NCBI RefSeq assembly: GCF_900106785.1
Contig: NZ_LT629844.1
Location: 567,109 to 631,108 of the forward strand
Source of the DNA: Prevotellamassilia timonensis
GTDB lineage: Bacteria > Bacteroidota > Bacteroidia > Bacteroidales > Bacteroidaceae
Reading direction: 5' to 3'
DNA: 64,000 nucleotides
Made by a program: the position numbers and the translations under genes. The notes under the pieces were generated by a model. That model ran no database searches, was not told the DNA's origin, and worked only from the letters and a program-made list of their open reading frames with translations. Positions 59,541-64,000 of the stretch are shown piece by piece. Every line of letters starts with the position of its first letter. The first letter of the stretch is position 1.

Positions 59541-60041
59541 GTGTTTCAAACCTTTATATCGCGCATAGTGTGGTTCGTCATGCTATTGTTGTTGCAAGCA
59601 TTAGTGTTCAACCATGTACACATCTTTGGCTATGCCACCCCTATGCCATACATTTACTTCCTGCTCATTTTGCCAAGCGTCACACCGCGTTGGCTGTATG
59701 TGCTTTTAGGCTTTTTGCTTGGCCTGAGTGTCGACCTCTTCACCAACACCCCAGGCATGGCAGCTGGTGCCCTGTGCCTTTCGGGGTTGGTAACGCCATG
59801 GTTGCTCAAGGCCTTTGCACCCAAAGATGATAACGACAGCTTTGTGCCATCGCATAAAATTATGGAGTGGAGTTCATTTATGAAATACGTGTTCTTCAGT
59901 GTACTGATTTACTGCGTAGCCTTCTTTGTGCTCGAGGCCTTCTCCTTCTTCGATTGGCAGATATTGCTCATCAACATTGCAGGTAGCACGCTTTTGACCA
60001 CATTATTCATTGTGGCTATGGAGCTGATACGAACAAAATAG
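59541..60041 (+). CDS. mreD: Rod-shape-determining protein MreD
   Basis: The 166-residue integral membrane protein has five hydrophobic spans and the MreD-like block VLLGFLLGLSVDLFTNTPGMAAG near 54-76 (here in parts: FLLGLSVDLF and NTPGMAA). It supports MreC and the elongasome. The first start is a GTG at 59541, 74 bp after mreC, and the next ATG (59580) would cut into the first span. Typical length is 160-170 residues. Confidence 0.87.
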   Translation: MFQTFISRIVWFVMLLLLQALVFNHVHIFGYATPMPYIYFLLILPSVTPRWLYVLLGFLLGLSVDLFTNTPGMAAGALCLSGLVTPWLLKAFAPKDDNDSFVPSHKIMEWSSFMKYVFFSVLIYCVAFFVLEAFSFFDWQILLINIAGSTLLTTLFIVAMELIRTK

Positions 60042-60121
60042 TACATTATATTGAGAGTGGGTTTAGATGGTTGGAGTGCCATGTGCAAGCATTGCAAAGT
60101 TCAGCCCTCTAAATCCATTTT

Positions 60122-60302
60122 GGGTGGTTCTAATAATTCTGAAATAGGGATTTGTGCGTTATCGGGAGTGTATTTTTGAAAGTTTGTGAGGGAGCATAGC
60201 GGGCTATGTGACCGAACAAACTTTCAAAAAGACACTTTCGAGAGCGTACAAATCACATTTCAGAATAGCAGGACTCTAAAAACAGAATTTTTAGAACCAC
60301 CC
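60122..60302. repeat. 181-bp palindromic repeat, copy 3, inside the mre operon
   Basis: Starts GGGTGGTTCTAATAATTCTG and ends TTTTAGAACCACCC. It has the same orientation as copy 1 and is almost identical to it along its length. It ends 20 bp before the pbp2 start codon, so a hairpin or promoter here would separate mreD from pbp2. Confidence 0.88.
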
Positions 60303-60322
60303 TTTTGTTATACAAATGCATA

Positions 60323-62170
60323 ATGAGAACCTCCAATAACTTCGAAATACGCAAGTTCGTCATCGGAGGCGTGGCCATAGGCATAATTCTTATTTACATG
60401 ATCAGGCTCTTCACACTACAGTTGTGGAGTGACGATTACAAAAAGAATGCCGACTCCAACGCCTTCCGCAAGGACATACAATACCCCTCGCGCGGACTGA
60501 TACTCGACCGCAAGGGCCGGTTGCTCGTCTACAACGAACCATCGTATAACATAATGGTTGTGATGAACGACCAACGGGGCGTCGACACACTCGACTTTTG
60601 CCAGACAATAGGCATCACCAAGGAGTACTACATCAAACGCATGGCCGACATTAAAGACCCGGCCAAAAATCCTGGCTACTCGCGCTACACCCCACAGTTG
60701 TTCATGGCCCAAATTCCCGCCCAGGAATTTTCGCTATTCCGCGAAAAGCTGTTCCGTTTCAAGGGTTTCAGCGTCGAGAAACGCACAACCCGGCAGTACA
60801 CCAGCAACATAGGCGCCCATCTGCTTGGCGATGTGGGCGAAATCAGCGAGCGTGAGCTTGAAAAAGACTCTACCAAGTACTACGCCTCGGGCGACTACAT
60901 AGGCAAACTCGGTGTGGAGCGTGCATACGAAACGCAGCTGCGTGGCGAAAAAGGCATGCGCATCATGTTGCGCGACGTACACGGCCGCACACAAGGTCAT
61001 TACCAAAATGGCAAATACGACAAAAAGGCACAACCCGGCAAAAATATCACCCTCGGCATAGACAAGGACCTGCAAACCCTTGCCGAGCGATTGCTCGAGG
61101 GGAAAAAAGGCGCCATCGTAGCCATCGAACCTTCCACCGGCGAGGTGCTTTGCATGGCATCAGCCCCAACCTACGACCCACGAACAATGATAGGCCGCGA
61201 TCGTGGCAAGAACCACATGCTGCTCGAAAAAGACCCCAAGCGCCCCCTGCTCAACCGTGCCATAATGGGTACCTACCCGCCAGGTTCTACATTCAAAATC
61301 ACACAAGCACTCACCGGACTGCAAGAGGGGTCCATCGACACCCATATCGCATTCCCCTGCCACCACGGATTTAACTACAAGGGCTTGCACGTAGGCTGCC
61401 ACGGACATGCCTCTCCCATCAATCTTGTGCCGGCCATCGGTACATCGTGCAACTCCTACTTCTGTTGGAACCTCTTCCGCTTGCTCAGCAACAAGCGCAA
61501 ATACGGGTCAGTGCAAAAGGCCATGACCGTGTGGAAAGATTACATGGTGCGCATGGGCTATGGCTACAAACTTGGCATCGACCTACCTGGCGAAAAGCGT
61601 GGTATGATACCCAATGCACAATATTACGACAAGGCATACAAAGGCTCATGGAACGGCCTCACCGTCATATCCATAGCCATAGGGCAGGGTGAGGTAACGG
61701 CCACCCCGTTGCAAATATGCAATTTGGCAGCCACTGTAGCCAACCGCGGTTACTTCTACACCCCCCATGTGGTGCACGCCATACAAAATGGTAGCATCGA
61801 CCCCATTTACCGTACAAAGCATTACACAGGCGTCGACCGCAGGTGGTACGAATACTGTGTGGCGGGCATGCGCAAGGCTGTGCTCGACGGCACATGTCGC
61901 GCCGCCAATTTACCGGGCTACGAAGTGTGCGGCAAGACTGGTACGGCACAAAACCGTGGTCACGACCACTCCGTGTTTATGGGTTTTGCCCCGATGTCGA
62001 ACCCCCGCATTGCCGTTTCGGTATATGTTGAGAATGGTGGTTTTGGCAATGTGTATGGTGTGCCAATAGGCGCCCTCATTATGGAGCAATACCTCAATGG
62101 CCACTTGTCAAAGTCGTCTGAAATTAAAGCACAACATTTTCAAAACATGCACATAAAGTATGGTGATTGA
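60323..62170 (+). CDS. mrdA: Penicillin-binding protein 2
   Basis: PBP2 is the elongasome transpeptidase. The 615-residue protein has one N-terminal span (FVIGGVAIGIILIYMIRLF, about 12-30), a pedestal domain (about 50-240) and a transpeptidase domain. The active-site motifs are Ser322-Thr-Phe-Lys325 in PPGSTFKI, Ser375-Cys-Asn377 in GTSCNSYF and KTG in CGKTGTAQN near 540. ATG 60323 is preferred over an ATG 18 bases upstream. It stands right before rodA, its glycosyltransferase partner. Confidence 0.95.
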   Translation: MRTSNNFEIRKFVIGGVAIGIILIYMIRLFTLQLWSDDYKKNADSNAFRKDIQYPSRGLILDRKGRLLVYNEPSYNIMVVMNDQRGVDTLDFCQTIGITKEYYIKRMADIKDPAKNPGYSRYTPQLFMAQIPAQEFSLFREKLFRFKGFSVEKRTTRQYTSNIGAHLLGDVGEISERELEKDSTKYYASGDYIGKLGVERAYETQLRGEKGMRIMLRDVHGRTQGHYQNGKYDKKAQPGKNITLGIDKDLQTLAERLLEGKKGAIVAIEPSTGEVLCMASAPTYDPRTMIGRDRGKNHMLLEKDPKRPLLNRAIMGTYPPGSTFKITQALTGLQEGSIDTHIAFPCHHGFNYKGLHVGCHGHASPINLVPAIGTSCNSYFCWNLFRLLSNKRKYGSVQKAMTVWKDYMVRMGYGYKLGIDLPGEKRGMIPNAQYYDKAYKGSWNGLTVISIAIGQGEVTATPLQICNLAATVANRGYFYTPHVVHAIQNGSIDPIYRTKHYTGVDRRWYEYCVAGMRKAVLDGTCRAANLPGYEVCGKTGTAQNRGHDHSVFMGFAPMSNPRIAVSVYVENGGFGNVYGVPIGALIMEQYLNGHLSKSSEIKAQHFQNMHIKYGD

Positions 62171-62202
62171 CCCCATGCTTGGCATTAGCTGAAACACTTC
62201 TT

Positions 62203-63672
62203 ATGTTAAACGAAAACGAAAAATACCCGCTCTTCAACATCGACTGGGTTGTGCTCTCACTCTACCTCATACTCCTGGTGTGCGGTTGGTTCAGCATTTG
62301 CGGAGCCAGTCACGAGTTGGGCGACACCAATTTCTTTGAGTGGAGCACACGCACCGGCAAGCAGCTCGTGTGGATAGCCTGCGCGTTAGCCTTGGGCTTC
62401 GTCATCATGATGACGTCCGACCGTTATTACGACACCCTGGCCGGTTTCTTTTATTGGCTCATGATGCTCGTGCTGCTCGTCACACCATTCATAGCCAAGG
62501 ACATCAAAGGCTCGCGCTCGTGGGTGAGTTTGGGCTTTTGCAACATACAGCCAGCCGAGTTTGCCAAGTGCGCCACGGCCTTGGCGGTGGCCAAACTTAT
62601 TGATGAGTATGGCTTTACCCTCGACAAGATGCGCAACTTCTTCAAGGCCGCAGGCCTCGTGCTGCTGCCCATGGTGCTTATTGTCTTGCAGCGCGAAACG
62701 GGGTCGGCACTGGTCTACCTGGCTTTCTTCCTTATGTTCTACCGCGAGGGCATGCCTGGCAGCATACTCTTTATAGCTGTTGCCGCGGTAGTCTATTTCG
62801 TTGTAGGCATACGCTTTGGCACCACCGAGCTGCCTGGCACACTCTCGTCGGTAGGCGAGTTCGTTGTGCTCACCCTGATATGGTTGTTCACCATAGGCAT
62901 GTTGCACGTTTACGTCCCCCGCAACAAGTCAGCCCACCTATTCACTCTGGTGGGTGCGGGTGCCATAATATTGTCACTACTCGTGTCGGAGTTTATAATC
63001 CCCTTCGACATATCGTGGGTGCTGCTCGCCCTGTGCATCTTCATGGCCGGCTATTTGGCATGGCAGTCGTTAGGCCAGCGTGTCAACACCTGTCTGCTCA
63101 TAGCCGTATTCACACTGGGCAGCACGGCCTTCCTCTACACTGCAGACTTTGCCCTCAACAATGTGCTTGAGCCCCACCAGCGCGTGCGCATACAAGTGCT
63201 GCTTGGCATGAACGAGGACAACCGTGATGCAGGCTACAACGTAAACCAGAGCAAAATAGCCATAGGCTCGGGCGGACTCGAAGGCAAGGGCTTTATGAAT
63301 GGTACACAAACCAAGCTCAAGTATGTGCCCGAGCAAGACACCGACTTCATCTTCTGCACCGTGGGCGAGGAACAAGGTTTCTTAGGCTCCGCCGGTGTGC
63401 TCCTGCTCTTTTTGTGCATGATATTGCGACTGATATATCTCAGCGAGCGGCAAGTCACAACCTTTGCCCGTGTCTACGGCTATTCTGTCACCAGCATACT
63501 ATTATTTCATGTGTTCATCAATGTAGGTATGGTTATGGGCGTCACGCCAGTTATTGGCATACCATTGCCTTTCTTCAGTTACGGCGGCTCATCATTGTGG
63601 GGCTTCACCCTCATGCTCTTCATATTCCTGCGCATGGACGCCAGTCGCAAGCGTCCCATACTTGGTGCGTGA
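62203..63672 (+). CDS. rodA: RodA glycosyltransferase (SEDS family)
   Basis: RodA polymerises glycan strands during elongation with PBP2. The 489-residue protein has about ten spans and the SEDS blocks SWVSLGFCNIQPAEFAKCAT near 118-137 and GIPLPFFSYGGSSLWGFTLM near 460-479. It is longer than typical RodA because of a large loop with extra spans near 220-300 (VLTLIWLFTIGMLHVYVP and beyond), a feature common in Bacteroidales versions. ATG 62203 removes a poor TTG-started extension. Confidence 0.94.
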   Translation: MLNENEKYPLFNIDWVVLSLYLILLVCGWFSICGASHELGDTNFFEWSTRTGKQLVWIACALALGFVIMMTSDRYYDTLAGFFYWLMMLVLLVTPFIAKDIKGSRSWVSLGFCNIQPAEFAKCATALAVAKLIDEYGFTLDKMRNFFKAAGLVLLPMVLIVLQRETGSALVYLAFFLMFYREGMPGSILFIAVAAVVYFVVGIRFGTTELPGTLSSVGEFVVLTLIWLFTIGMLHVYVPRNKSAHLFTLVGAGAIILSLLVSEFIIPFDISWVLLALCIFMAGYLAWQSLGQRVNTCLLIAVFTLGSTAFLYTADFALNNVLEPHQRVRIQVLLGMNEDNRDAGYNVNQSKIAIGSGGLEGKGFMNGTQTKLKYVPEQDTDFIFCTVGEEQGFLGSAGVLLLFLCMILRLIYLSERQVTTFARVYGYSVTSILLFHVFINVGMVMGVTPVIGIPLPFFSYGGSSLWGFTLMLFIFLRMDASRKRPILGA

Positions 63673-63722
63673 TGAGCTATGCAGAACTTTAATACAGAAC
63701 GAACACAAACATATAATCGAAA

Positions 63723-64000
63723 ATGAATTACAACAAATATCCCCAATCGCCCAACCGCTGGCGCGCGGTATCCATCGTATTGTTTTGCCTGCTCGTAGTG
63801 ATTGGCATTATTTATATGAAACATTCGTCGGGCGAGCAAAAGCTCCTCGTGCCTTCTGGCACCTCCGACACCGCCCACCAAGTAGCTGTGCCCGACACCA
63901 CCATAGCCCCCGAGGTCATGCCGCAAACCTCCGACACGGTGCAGCCCACACAGTTGCCCGACACCATTTTGGGGCGCGACACCCGCAGCCCCTACGAGGC
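63723..64000 (+). CDS. Membrane-anchored protein, partial at the window end
   Basis: 92 codons are visible, open at the right edge. The product has an N-terminal span (VSIVLFCLLVVIGIIYM, about 17-33) followed by a Pro/Thr/Asp/Ser-rich periplasmic stretch. The reading frame ends in RDTRSPYEA, often seen before Gly/Tyr/Asp-rich repeats in Bacteroidales proteins. It follows rodA by 50 bp in the same direction. I do not recognise a function. Confidence 0.7.
   Translation, partial: MNYNKYPQSPNRWRAVSIVLFCLLVVIGIIYMKHSSGEQKLLVPSGTSDTAHQVAVPDTTIAPEVMPQTSDTVQPTQLPDTILGRDTRSPYE

Overview
The window is from a chromosome of a Bacteroidota member, most likely order Bacteroidales and Prevotellaceae-like. 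The signs are promoters of the TTTG-N19/21-TAnnTTTG type, absence of Shine-Dalgarno leaders, a PorW/SprE-like lipoprotein and a CotH protein with a type IX-secretion-like tail, a PUR-domain DUF3276 protein, a GH84 hexosaminidase, adenosylcobalamin-dependent NrdJ, and the cell-shape cluster purH-mreB-mreC-mreD-pbp2-rodA. Genus-level placement is inference.

Layout. 1-1620 is a complete two-ORF ISAon1-type insertion sequence. 1.9-8.2 kb carries an OmpA lipoprotein, nrdJ, a YfcE phosphodiesterase and a GSCFA protein. The region between ompA and nrdJ holds a 559-bp element flanked exactly by a 136-bp direct repeat that duplicates the nrdJ tail and terminator. 8.0-9.7 kb has an unrecognised gene pair and a small mobile-element-like ORF. 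9.7-14.5 kb is a compact, AT-rich five-gene operon: m5C methyltransferase, DUF262 protein, HEPN protein, PD-(D/E)XK endonuclease, second m5C methyltransferase. It is the best candidate here for an incompletely described defence system. 15-27 kb holds CotH, an Rpn nuclease, an orphan zinc/manganese-type ABC permease, PorW and RelA/SpoT, separated by long repeat-filled gaps. 28.8-33.8 kb reads leftward: the queuosine-precursor genes yhhQ-queC-queF under a probable preQ1-I riboswitch, then ftsB/divIC, an AlkD-like gene and manA. 33.8-42.6 kb is a conserved leftward block (HhH protein, membrane protein, secG, lptE, AAA+ regulator, S4 protein, pth, rplY, DUF3276). 43.6-57.2 kb is metabolism: carboxynorspermidine dehydrogenase, acyl-ACP thioesterase, a PurF-like protein without its nucleophilic cysteine, CyuA, GH84, lysS, gpsA, a GNAT protein, and an IMP cyclohydrolase domain without its usual formyltransferase half. 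57.2-64 kb is the MreBCD-PBP2-RodA elongasome operon.

The most unusual overall property is the density of long palindromic repeats in the gaps. There are at least four families: three 181-bp palindromes of identical length, GC-rich GGGGGCGACGCGTC inverted repeats, GGGTTAAC-rich inverted repeats, and 220-390-bp single palindromes, plus exact tandem repeats of 63 and 73 bp. Several sit directly in promoters or 5' leaders. No tRNA, rRNA or CRISPR array was seen.
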